From NCBI GenBank assembly GCA_029227155.1, contig JAQXZJ010000119.1, positions 1 to 34,600 of the forward strand: a stretch of DNA of 34,600 nt. Reading direction: 5' to 3'. How positions within the stretch are numbered: the first letter of the stretch is position 1; the number at the start of each line of letters is the position of its first letter. The notes beneath the pieces were generated by a model that was given only the letters and a program-made list of their open reading frames with translations, was not told where the DNA came from and made no database searches. The translations under genes and the position numbers were made by a program. Source of the stretch: Erysipelotrichaceae bacterium (lineage in GTDB: Bacteria; Bacillota_I; Bacilli_A; Erysipelotrichales; Erysipelotrichaceae). Below are positions 1 through 6,840 of the stretch, piece after piece.

Positions 1-270
1 TATCAATTGTTGGTTAAAAATCAGAGTTTAACTTTAACGCCAGGTAATCTTGTCTTTCTTACGGATATTAATGAACTTAAGTTTTATCAAATAGATGAAT
101 TCGTTTGTATGAAAATAGGAAAAGGAGCGAACACTTATGATGTCTGGATCGGATTTTCTCAAAGGAATGACGAGTCTGTTTTCACTTTCGATGATGATGT
201 GTATCGTAGCTCAGATCCTAGTACAGTGTATGATTCTGGAGAATATCGTTTCTTTTCGATCACAGATTGA
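1..270 (+). CDS. C-terminal part of a possible competence minor pseudopilin (ComGF-like?), 5' end outside the window
   Basis: Frame 1 is open from the first base to a TGA at 268-270, giving 89 residues with no start in the window other than internal codons. Only this frame is open over bases 1-130, so something upstream is translated here. The piece reads as a beta-rich tail with a short GKG stretch (KIGKGANTYDV) that vaguely recalls the tail of ComGF or ComGD minor pilins. It has no membrane segment of its own. Its last 134 bases overlap the next gene in another frame, which is unusually long. The pseudopilin label rests mainly on the neighbour with a pilin-like hydrophobic N-terminus and on the known closeness of comG and efp in Firmicutes. 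The family call is weak. Confidence 0.45.
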   Translation, partial: YQLLVKNQSLTLTPGNLVFLTDINELKFYQIDEFVCMKIGKGANTYDVWIGFSQRNDESVFTFDDDVYRSSDPSTVYDSGEYRFFSITD

Positions 271-496
271 TCAGTTGGACCAGCAGACGTATCTAGAAGT
301 TGTCACGATGCAAAGAATCAAAGAATCATTTCGAAATTTAAAGATGGAGGAAACGTTGATTCAATGGGAGGATGCTATCATTAAAATTGAATATGATCAA
401 AAGAAAGCGATGGTAACATATCAAGTATCTGAAAGAGAATGGAAACGAACATATCAATATGTAGAATCAGGGGATTATTTGATAATTGACCATTAG
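137..496 (+). CDS. Small protein with N-terminal membrane helix, possible competence pseudopilin (ComGG/ComGE-like)
   Basis: The gene encodes 119 residues. It starts at ATG 137 (or ATG 140) behind an AAAGGAG ribosome binding site at 120-126. Residues about 10-35 form one hydrophobic helix (GMTSLFSLSMMMCIVAQILV) followed by a charged, probably coiled or beta-rich soluble domain. This is the layout of minor type IV pilins of the competence operon, although the classical GFTLxE cleavage motif is not obvious. It lies just upstream of a tetR gene, and its last codons contain the -35 box of that gene's promoter. It could equally be an unrelated single-pass membrane protein; I do not recognise a specific family with certainty. 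Confidence 0.55.
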   Translation: MMSGSDFLKGMTSLFSLSMMMCIVAQILVQCMILENIVSFRSQIDQLDQQTYLEVVTMQRIKESFRNLKMEETLIQWEDAIIKIEYDQKKAMVTYQVSEREWKRTYQYVESGDYLIIDH

Positions 497-514
497 CTTT
501 GTTTGTGCTATATT
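486..514 (+). promoter_or_regulatory. Sigma-A-type promoter of the tetR-MATE unit
   Basis: TTGACC (486-491), a 17-base spacer and TATATT (509-514) make a strong vegetative promoter. The -35 box lies inside the last codons of the preceding gene, and the predicted transcript start falls in the palindromic operator just downstream. Confidence 0.75.
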
Positions 515-520
515 TAAAAA

Positions 521-536
521 CAGACCAATTGGTCTG
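521..536. promoter_or_regulatory. TetR-family operator palindrome
   Basis: CAGACCAATTGGTCTG is a perfect 16-base palindrome placed directly after the -10 box and 17 bases before the tetR start codon. Its length, position and central AATT are typical of TetR-family operators, so it probably mediates autorepression and repression of the downstream transporter gene. Binding is inferred. Confidence 0.75.
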
Positions 537-553
537 ATTATAAAGAGGTAGAG

Positions 554-1180
554 ATGAAACGAGAAGAAAAGAATATTATGGCACGTCAAAAGATATTAGA
601 TGCTGCATTACATGAATTCTCGACAAGAGGTTATGAAGGTGCGTCTTTGAACAATGCGTGTACAGAGTTTAATGTTTCAAAAGGAATTATCTATCATTAT
701 TTTAAGGATAAAGATGAAATTTATCTGCAATGTGTAAAAATGTGTTTTGAATCATTAACCCAATATCTTTTAGAGCAGTCAAAAGGTTGGAAACAGGATC
801 TGATGATTTATGAATATTTTGATAAAAGAATGGAGTTCTTTACCAAATATCCAAATTATTATGGAATTTTCGTCGGGTTGTTGATTCAACCACCAAAGAA
901 TCTTGTAGAAAGAATTGATGAAATTCGTGAACCATTTGATGAATTTACTCATCAAATCATCACTCAAGCTTTTAATCGGAAACCATTACGTAAAAATCAT
1001 TCGGTGGAAACAGTTTCTGATGATTTTCGGTTCTATTTTGATTATTTTAATCTTCGTTTTCAAATTGATCCAGAAAGAAAAATAACAGATGGTGAGGTTT
1101 TAAAACAAAAAGAAAGGTTTCATCGACAGCTAGATATCTTGCTGTACGGTGTATGGGAAGGACAAAATGAAGAGGAATAA
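554..1180 (+). CDS. TetR/AcrR family transcriptional repressor
   Basis: This 208-residue protein has a TetR N-terminal helix-turn-helix at residues about 10-57: the KILDAALHEFSTRGYEGASL helix pair, a recognition helix in VSKGIIYHYFKDKDEIYL, then an all-helical ligand and dimer domain. TetR regulators typically bind a palindrome over their own promoter and release it when a drug or metabolite binds. A perfect 16-base palindrome sits over the predicted transcript start. The start is ATG 554 behind AAAGAGG (542-548). The 3' end overlaps the MATE transporter frame by 14 bases, so the two were an operon. The regulator is intact while its presumed target pump carries two stop codons. Confidence 0.9.
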   Translation: MKREEKNIMARQKILDAALHEFSTRGYEGASLNNACTEFNVSKGIIYHYFKDKDEIYLQCVKMCFESLTQYLLEQSKGWKQDLMIYEYFDKRMEFFTKYPNYYGIFVGLLIQPPKNLVERIDEIREPFDEFTHQIITQAFNRKPLRKNHSVETVSDDFRFYFDYFNLRFQIDPERKITDGEVLKQKERFHRQLDILLYGVWEGQNEEE

Positions 1181-2525
1181 TCATTCTTTGTTGTCGACGG
1201 TTAAACCATCAAAAGCCATTGTTGAGTTAGCAATCCCGGCAACTTTGGCATTATAGGCAAAAGCAGTCTACAATATTGTAGATACTGCTTATATCGGTCT
1301 TTTAGATAGCGATATTGCTTTGGCAGCTGTAGGGGTTACTTTACCATTATTATTGATTATGGTATCCATTGAAAATATTTTTGCGGCAGGGGCAGCGGTT
1401 CTTGCGGGTCGTCAATTAGGTGCAGAAGATAAAGTTTGAGCAAATCGTACGGTTACTACGATTGTTGTGTTTTCTATTCTGGTAGGAATTGCACTTTGTG
1501 TGTTTGGTATTATCTTTATTGAACCTTTGTTGCAATCATTTGGTGCTTCTTTAGAAGTGTTACCACAAGCAAAAGATTATGCTTTCTGGATGTTTATTGC
1601 AGCATTATTTAATTTACCAGCACAAAGTTTGAATTGTGCAGCACGTGCAGAATCATCAGTAATAATTTCATCAATCGCGGTTGTTGTAGGTGCAGCATTG
1701 AATGTGTTATTAGATCCAATCTTCATGTATTCATGGGGATTAAACATGGGTGTTCAAGGTGCTTCTTTGGCAACAACGATTTCTCAATGTGCAACATTTA
1801 TCATCTTAGCAGTATTCTATCTTAGTGGACGTTCTATTATTAAAATACATCCAAAGTATTTCAAATTAACCGCAAGTTTCTTATGGGAAGTTGTTGCAAT
1901 TGGAATTCCTACTGCTGTTATCCAAATTTGCTTGGCAGTAGCAACATCATTGACAAACATTGCAGCAAAACCACTTCCTGATGCAGACTTGATTATTGCA
2001 GCATATGGTGTGGTTCAACGTCTTATATTAATTGGATGTTATGTTATTATGGGATTTATGCAAGGATATCAACCAGTTGCTTCCTTTGCATTTGGAGCGA
2101 AAAACAAAGAACGTTTCCACGATTCAGTCAGCTTCGCTCTTAAAGGTACGATGCTATTAACTGTAATCGTAGCTGGTGTTTATATTCTATTAGCAAAACC
2201 TTTGATCTTATTGTTTAATAATAATCCAGTCATCGTTGATTATGGAAAATGGTTATTGATTTCTCAAGTAATTCTATATCCTGCGTTCGGTCTATGTTAT
2301 ATGATGACGATTACTTACCAGACGATTGGTTCTTCTAAGATGGGATTGTTCTTGTCTGTCATTCGTCAAGGGCTATTCTATGTTCCTTGTATTCTACTAT
2401 TGCCTAAGTTATTTGGCGTACAGGGTATTTATTTCTCACAACCAGTTGCGGATGTATTTACTATTATTATTTGCTTGTTCTTAATCAAGCCAATGAAAAA
2501 GATTGCAACAGAAAACATGAGGTAG
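1167..2525 (+). pseudogene. MATE-family multidrug/Na+ efflux transporter, disrupted by two nonsense codons
   Basis: Read as a single frame from ATG 1167 (GGAAGGA ribosome binding site at 1155-1161) to the stop at 2523-2525, this is 452 codons, the usual length of a MATE exporter with about 12 membrane helices. Typical MATE segments are visible near the N-terminus (YNIVDTAYIGLL, AAGAAVLAGRQLGAED) and in the second half. Two in-frame stops interrupt it: TAG at 1254-1256 (codon 30, where one base change from TTG Leu would explain it) and TGA at 1437-1439 (codon 91). There is no frameshift. The longest intact piece (1467-2525, 352 residues from a GTG) lacks the first helices and is unlikely to work. 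The remaining frame is well preserved, so inactivation looks recent. Readthrough or sequencing error are alternatives. Confidence 0.8.
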
Positions 2526-2538
2526 TGTGTTTTTTTAG

Positions 2539-2567
2539 TTCACATTCACAATAAAGTTTGTTATAAT
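2539..2567 (+). promoter_or_regulatory. Promoter of efp
   Basis: TTCACA (2539-2544), a 17-base spacer and a perfect TATAAT (2562-2567) lie 29 bases upstream of the efp start codon. This gives efp its own short-leader transcript. Confidence 0.8.
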
Positions 2568-2596
2568 ACCAAAGTAATAATAGCAAGGAGAAACTT

Positions 2597-3160
2597 ATGA
2601 TTATTGTAAATGACTTAAAACCTGGAGTAACATTCCAATACGAAGGAAATATTTACACTGTTTTAAATATTTCTCATAACAAGACAGCTATGCGTCAAAT
2701 GATCGTCAAAGCAAAAGCAAAAAACTTACGTACGGGTACGATTCTAGATGTATCTTTCACTGGTGGAGATAAAGTAGAACCTGCTCATATCGACAAGAAA
2801 GAAATGAGTTATTTATATGATACTGGTGATGCATTGGTATTTATGGATAATTCTACTTATGATCAAATTGAAATTCCTACTGCTAATTTGGAATGGGAAA
2901 AACATTTCTTAAAACCAAATGATAATGTAATGATTTCAATGTATGAAGGAGAAATTTTAGGAGTTATTTTACCTGACAAAGTTGCGTTACAAGTTGTTGA
3001 GTGTGAACCAGCTGTAAAAGGTGATACAGCAACAAGTGCTACTAAGAATGCGGTATTAGAAACAGGATGGGAAATTCGTGTTCCTTTATTCATTAACCAA
3101 GATGAAATGGTTTTAATTGATACTGCAGAAGGAAAATATTCTGGTAGAGCAAAAGAATAG
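2597..3160 (+). CDS. efp: Translation elongation factor P, with an atypical tip
   Basis: EF-P enters the ribosomal E site and helps peptide bonds form at proline runs. The 187-residue protein has the expected three beta-barrel domains: an N-terminal KOW-like domain (about 1-65), an OB domain (about 66-127, with YLYDTGDALVFMD), and a C-terminal OB domain ending in TGWEIRVPLFINQDEMVLIDT. The start is ATG 2597 behind AAGGAG. The domain I loop that reaches the tRNA normally reads PGKG with a modified lysine at position 32. Here an ungapped alignment to the Bacillus protein from residue 1 to NLRTG at 43-47 gives T30-A31-M32-R33 instead, so the usual lysine is methionine and arginine follows. The gene is monocistronic, with its own promoter and terminator. 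Confidence 0.95.
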   Translation: MIIVNDLKPGVTFQYEGNIYTVLNISHNKTAMRQMIVKAKAKNLRTGTILDVSFTGGDKVEPAHIDKKEMSYLYDTGDALVFMDNSTYDQIEIPTANLEWEKHFLKPNDNVMISMYEGEILGVILPDKVALQVVECEPAVKGDTATSATKNAVLETGWEIRVPLFINQDEMVLIDTAEGKYSGRAKE

Positions 3161-3165
3161 TGATG

Positions 3166-3193
3166 AAAGCATGAAGAGATTCATGCTTTTTTT
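3166..3193 (+). terminator. Intrinsic terminator of efp
   Basis: A 10-base-pair stem AAAGCATGAA/TTCATGCTTT with a GAGA tetraloop is followed by a run of T to 3193, starting 6 bases after the efp stop codon. Confidence 0.9.
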
Positions 3194-3206
3194 AAAAAAT
3201 ATATAG

Positions 3207-3230
3207 CTGTCAAGTAAAAATGCTTGACAG
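3207..3230. repeat. Inverted repeat overlapping the rpsP -35 box
   Basis: CTGTCAAG (3207-3214) and CTTGACAG (3223-3230) form a perfect 8-base inverted repeat with an 8-base spacer. The right arm contains the TTGACA -35 hexamer. It could be an operator for a dimeric repressor, or chance duplication of the hexamer. No matching regulator is visible in the window. Confidence 0.5.
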
Positions 3231-3251
3231 ATTATTTTTATCTGTTACAAT
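3224..3251 (+). promoter_or_regulatory. Promoter of the rpsP-khpA-rimM-trmD operon
   Basis: A perfect TTGACA (3224-3229), a 16-base spacer and TACAAT (3246-3251) end 27 bases before the rpsP start codon. The -35 box lies in one arm of a perfect inverted repeat. Confidence 0.85.
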
Positions 3252-3278
3252 AGACGAGTAAGTGAGGAGGAAATTAAA

Positions 3279-3542
3279 ATGGCTGTAAAATTACGTTTAA
3301 CAAGAATGGGTGCTAAAAAAGCTCCTGTATATAGAATTGTAGCTGCTGATTCAAGAAGTCCAAGAGATGGTCGCTTCATCGAAATCGTTGGATTATACAA
3401 TCCAACAGCAAATCCTGCTGAAATCAACATCAATGAAGAATTAGCATTGAAATGGTTGAAAAATGGTGCACAACCTTCTGATACAGTTCGTAGCTTGTTC
3501 TCAAAACAAGGAATTATGAAGAAATTTCACGAAGGTAAATAA
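3279..3542 (+). CDS. rpsP: 30S ribosomal protein S16
   Basis: S16 is a small assembly protein of the 30S body. The 87-residue product starts with the family signature [19 protein letters not shown], followed by [20 protein letters not shown], and has the usual length. The start at ATG 3279 is preceded by GAGGAGG at 3264-3270. It is the first gene of an operon with khpA (5 bases after its stop), rimM and trmD. This grouping is standard in Firmicutes and ties a 30S protein to a 16S maturation factor and a tRNA methylase. In Bacillus the block also carries ylqD and directly precedes rplS; here rplS lies 4 kb away. Confidence 0.97.
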   Translation: MAVKLRLTRMGAKKAPVYRIVAADSRSPRDGRFIEIVGLYNPTANPAEININEELALKWLKNGAQPSDTVRSLFSKQGIMKKFHEGK

Positions 3543-3547
3543 GGATT

Positions 3548-3796
3548 ATGATTGATTACGAAAAGGTTTTATACGATTTAGTTGCTCCAATTGTGGATGA
3601 TGCGAACAGTGTAAGTGTAAAACAAATGGAAAGTTTGAATGAGAATGAGGTTTTGTTATATATTTATGCAAAATCAGAAGATATCGCTCGTTTGATTGGT
3701 CGTCAGGGTTCTATGGCAATGGCAATTCGGAATACGATGGCTGTTGCTTCTAGAGTAGATGACAAACGTATATCAATTAAATTTGAGTCTTATTAG
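3548..3796 (+). CDS. khpA: KH-domain RNA-binding protein KhpA (YlqC family)
   Basis: KhpA is a small single-KH RNA-binding protein which, in streptococci and other Firmicutes, pairs with KhpB/EloR and influences cell elongation and division through RNA binding. The 82 residues have the family length. The KH GxxG loop reads IGRQGS at about residues 56-61, flanked by the DIARL and MAMAIRNTM helices. ATG 3548 follows the rpsP stop after 5 bases and has only a weak ribosome binding site (AAGGA in the rpsP tail), suggesting translational coupling. Its stop codon forms the base of a hairpin with a T-run, so part of the transcripts probably end before rimM. Confidence 0.93.
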   Translation: MIDYEKVLYDLVAPIVDDANSVSVKQMESLNENEVLLYIYAKSEDIARLIGRQGSMAMAIRNTMAVASRVDDKRISIKFESY

Positions 3797-3818
3797 GATG
3801 ACATTGTCATCCTTTTTT
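3796..3818 (+). terminator. Hairpin plus T-run between khpA and rimM (probable partial terminator)
   Basis: A 7-base-pair stem GGATGAC/GTCATCC with an ATT loop is followed directly by six T, and then by the GGAGG ribosome binding site of rimM. No promoter is visible between it and rimM, so it should be an incomplete terminator or attenuator that lowers rimM-trmD expression relative to rpsP. Confidence 0.7.
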
Positions 3819-3829
3819 GGAGGTAAAAT

Positions 3830-4330
3830 ATGGAATATATCATTGTAGGAGAAGTGATTAATACATTTGGTATCAAAGGTGAATTGAAGGTACATAGTTT
3901 ATCTGATTTTAATGAAATTCGTTTCCAAGTAGGAAATCGGTTGTTTGTTGCCTATAAAAATAATATGGTTGAAGAAATCATTCATAGCTATCGTATTCAT
4001 AAAGGAAATGTATTAATTTCTTTTGATGAGAAAGAAAATATCAATGATATAGAGAAATATGTTGGTTGTGAATTGTATGTATCTAGTGAAGATTTACATG
4101 AATTAGAGGATGGAGAGTACTATTTCAAAGATTTGGTGGGCTGTAAAGTGAAAATCAATGATGAAATTGTAGGAGAAGTAATTGAGGTTATGGATATGCC
4201 TGCTAATGCAGTTTTACGTGTTCAATTACAGGATCGAACTGTTTTGGTTCCTTTTGTTGAATCCTTTATTCCTGTTGTTGATTTAGATAAAAAATTAATT
4301 GTTGTCAACGCGATTGAGGGATTGTTATGA
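3830..4330 (+). CDS. rimM: 16S rRNA processing/maturation factor RimM
   Basis: RimM helps mature the 3' domain of 16S rRNA and the 30S head, binding S19. The 166-residue protein shows the N-terminal RimM barrel (VGEVINTFGIKGELKVHSLS at residues about 6-25) and a C-terminal PRC-barrel (YYFKDLVGCKVKIND, then VLVPFVESFIPVVDLDKK). Length is normal. ATG 3830 has a GGAGG ribosome binding site at 3819-3823, immediately after the T-run of the upstream hairpin. Its stop overlaps the trmD start by 4 bases (ATGA), so the two are translationally coupled. Confidence 0.95.
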   Translation: MEYIIVGEVINTFGIKGELKVHSLSDFNEIRFQVGNRLFVAYKNNMVEEIIHSYRIHKGNVLISFDEKENINDIEKYVGCELYVSSEDLHELEDGEYYFKDLVGCKVKINDEIVGEVIEVMDMPANAVLRVQLQDRTVLVPFVESFIPVVDLDKKLIVVNAIEGLL

Positions 4331-5061
4331 AGATAACGATATTAACTCTTTTTCCAGAAATGTTTGATGGCTTTTTGCATACTTCTATTATTCATCGTGC
4401 TTTAGAAAAAAAACAGGTAGAAATTGAAGTGGTAAATTTTCGTGATTTTACATTAGATAAGCATAATAAAGTTGATGAATATCCATATGGTGGAGGCCAA
4501 GGAATGGTATTGATGTGTCAACCGATCGTGGATGCGATTTTAGCTTATCGAACGGAAAATAGTATGGTTATTTTGATTACTCCTGAAGGGAAAACATTTC
4601 AACAGAAAATCGCACATGAGTTAGCTTTGAAGGAGCATTTGATTTTTATTTGTGGACATTATGAAGGATTTGATGCAAGAATTTCTCGCTATGTTGATAT
4701 GGAAATCTCACTTGGAGATTTTATTCTGACTGGTGGAGAAGTTGCTGTAATGGCAATCAGTGATGCTGTAATTCGATTGTTGGATGGTGTGATTAAAGAG
4801 AGTTCTCATCAGGATGAATCGTTTGAAAATCAATTGTTAGAGTATCCTCAATACACTCGTCCTGTTGATTTTAACGGGGATTCTGTACCGGAGGTCTTGT
4901 TATCTGGTCATCATGAAAATATCCGTAAATGGCGTTTAAAACAGTCTTTAAAAAGGACTTTGGAAAGACGACCTGATTTATTACAGAATAAAGTATTATC
5001 CAAAGAAGAAATGCAATTATTAGAAAGCATAAAGAACGAAGAATCGTTTGATACCAATTGA
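4327..5061 (+). CDS. trmD: tRNA (guanine37-N1)-methyltransferase
   Basis: TrmD uses S-adenosylmethionine to methylate N1 of G37 next to the anticodon, which prevents +1 frameshifting at proline and other codons. The 244 residues have family length and begin with MKITILTLFPEMFDGFLHTS. The trefoil-knot SAM-binding signatures are visible as YPYGGGQGMVLMCQPI, ICGHYEGFDARI and LGDFILTGGEVAVMAISDA. A C-terminal helical domain starts at about residue 170. ATG 4327 overlaps the rimM stop. It is the last gene of the rpsP operon and ends in front of a bidirectional terminator. Confidence 0.97.
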   Translation: MKITILTLFPEMFDGFLHTSIIHRALEKKQVEIEVVNFRDFTLDKHNKVDEYPYGGGQGMVLMCQPIVDAILAYRTENSMVILITPEGKTFQQKIAHELALKEHLIFICGHYEGFDARISRYVDMEISLGDFILTGGEVAVMAISDAVIRLLDGVIKESSHQDESFENQLLEYPQYTRPVDFNGDSVPEVLLSGHHENIRKWRLKQSLKRTLERRPDLLQNKVLSKEEMQLLESIKNEESFDTN

Positions 5062-5087
5062 TTCCTAAGTAGTCGAAAAGTAAATCA

Positions 5088-5122
5088 AAGAGGATTGTTC
5101 ATTTGAACAATCCTCTTGTTTT
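5088..5122. terminator. Bidirectional terminator between trmD and the FAD dehydrogenase gene
   Basis: A 13-base-pair stem AAGAGGATTGTTC/GAACAATCCTCTT with an ATTT loop lies between two convergent genes. GTTTT follows on the plus strand. The minus-strand T-tract is poorer, so termination there may be less efficient. Confidence 0.8.
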
Positions 5123-6716
5123 ATTGATGATTTGATAGCGGTTGATATTTACCGATTATTTTTTCTGCACAACGAATTCCATCAATGGCACTGGAAACAA
5201 TTCCCCCTGCATAGCCAGCTCCTTCACCACAAGGATACAAACCACTGATCTCAGATTCTAGAGTCGTAGAATCGCGTAAGATACGTAATGGAGAACTGGT
5301 ACGTGTTTCTACACCAGTCATAATTGATCCAGAAGAAACAAAACCAGGCATGATGTTTTCATAGTGTTGTAATGCTTCTGTTAAAGAATCATTGATTTCT
5401 TTTGTAAAAAGAGGATGTAAATCAGTCCATACAACTCCATTTGGATAACTTGGTAATACTTGAGAAGGTTTATTGATCACATGGGGATTAAGGTAGTTTT
5501 GAACGAGCTGACAAGGTGCTTGATAGGTCTTTTTCCCTAGTTCGAAAGCTTTTTGTTCTAACTGTTGTTGAAAATACATTCCATCTAATAAACCATAACC
5601 ATAATCCTTTGCGTTTACTTGTATTAGCAAGGCGCTATTAGCATTCTTTAAATCCCTCGCAAGATAGCTCATCCCATTAGTAGCGATTTGACATTCTTCA
5701 CTAGTAGCAGCAACCACTTGTCCACCAGGACACATACAGAAACTATAAACTCCTTTTCCGTTTTTGGTGGTATAACTGATATAATATTCAGCATTTGGTA
5801 ATTGATTTTGAAAAGATCCATACTGTATTTCGTTAATAAAAGATTGTAAATGCTCAATACGAACTCCAACCGCGAACGGTTTTGCTTCCATTGGTACTGC
5901 ACTTTGGGCTAAATAGGAAAAAGTATCACGCGCACTATGACCAATGGCTAAAACCACATCACTACAACTGATGAATCCATGATTGGTATGAATTCCTTCT
6001 ACAAAACCATGTTTCATATCAATAGATAATAATTGTGTATCAAAATGAACTTCGCCACCCATACGAATAATTTCCTTCCGAATATTTTTGACAATCGTTC
6101 GTAGATGATCGGTTCCAATATGCGGATGAGATTGATAACGGATTTCTGAATGAGCCCCCATACGGATCAATTCATCTAAAACTTTATAAATTCTAGAATC
6201 TTTTACCCTAGTGGTTAGTTTTCCATCAGAGAAAGTACCAGCACCTCCTTCTCCGAACTGTACATTACTTTGGGGATTCAATTGTCCGCTTTTCCAAAAT
6301 GTTTCAATATCCTGAATTCTTTGTTCCACAGGCTGTCCTCGTTCAATGATAATTGGATGATAACCACGTTGTGCTAATACTAAACCACAGAACATACCAG
6401 CAGGACCAAATCCAACGATAACTGGACGATCGGAAAGGATACGATTTCCACTTTTTGCATCTTCATATTGATATGGCTTAGAGAAAGTAACGTTTTTATT
6501 TCTATTTCTCTTAAGAATTTCAACTTCACAAGAAGTTGAAATATCTAAAGTATATACATAATGAAGCTGATCTTTTTTGCGTGCATCTAAAGATTGACGA
6601 ACAATCTGAAGGGAATCAATCTGAGAAATTGCTATTTTTAAGGTTTTTGCGGCTTCTTTTTTTAAATCTTCTTCATTCGCATCTAATGGCATTTTACACT
6701 GTGAGATTCGTATCAT
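5121..6716 (-). CDS. Uncharacterised FAD-dependent dehydrogenase (COG2509 type)
   Basis: The 531-residue product, read from ATG 6716, has an N-terminal domain of about 95 residues beginning MIRISQCKMPLDANEEDLKK. A Rossmann FAD-binding motif follows (VIVGFGPAGMFCGLVLAQRG, residues 99-118), ending at the conserved acidic residue of IIIERG. Further family landmarks are NVQFGEGGAGTFSDGKLTTR, FCMCPGGQVVAATSE and the C-terminal FAD motif GLYPCGEGAGYAGGIVSSAI. This is the architecture of the COG2509 flavoproteins widespread in anaerobic Firmicutes; their substrate is unknown to me. A GTG 12 codons upstream (6752) is in frame, but ATG 6716 fits the N-terminal domain start better. The gene stands alone, convergent with trmD. 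Confidence 0.88.
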   Translation of the reverse strand: MIRISQCKMPLDANEEDLKKEAAKTLKIAISQIDSLQIVRQSLDARKKDQLHYVYTLDISTSCEVEILKRNRNKNVTFSKPYQYEDAKSGNRILSDRPVIVGFGPAGMFCGLVLAQRGYHPIIIERGQPVEQRIQDIETFWKSGQLNPQSNVQFGEGGAGTFSDGKLTTRVKDSRIYKVLDELIRMGAHSEIRYQSHPHIGTDHLRTIVKNIRKEIIRMGGEVHFDTQLLSIDMKHGFVEGIHTNHGFISCSDVVLAIGHSARDTFSYLAQSAVPMEAKPFAVGVRIEHLQSFINEIQYGSFQNQLPNAEYYISYTTKNGKGVYSFCMCPGGQVVAATSEECQIATNGMSYLARDLKNANSALLIQVNAKDYGYGLLDGMYFQQQLEQKAFELGKKTYQAPCQLVQNYLNPHVINKPSQVLPSYPNGVVWTDLHPLFTKEINDSLTEALQHYENIMPGFVSSGSIMTGVETRTSSPLRILRDSTTLESEISGLYPCGEGAGYAGGIVSSAIDGIRCAEKIIGKYQPLSNHQ

Positions 6717-6745
6717 GTTAACACATCCATTTCTTCTGTTATAGA

Positions 6746-6773
6746 TTACCACAAAGCAAAACGATTGTATAAT
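6746..6773 (+). promoter_or_regulatory. Probable promoter of the DUF2207 gene
   Basis: A perfect TATAAT (6768-6773) is preceded after 16 bases by TTACCA (6746-6751). It points to the DUF2207 gene that starts at 6841 and lies in the gap between divergent genes. Confidence 0.5.
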
Positions 6774-6840
6774 AAATCTTCTCTGATCGTATCATTGTTT
6801 TTATGTGATTGATAAGATAAAATGGAAACAAGGGGATGGT

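Noticed and set aside
1254-1439. The two stop codons in the MATE gene as recoded sense codons (TAG and TGA readthrough or alternative code)
   Set aside because: efp and khpA end in TAG, and trmD, lepB, rbgA and xerC end in TGA at the expected lengths, so both act as normal stops. No recoding element is visible near either site.
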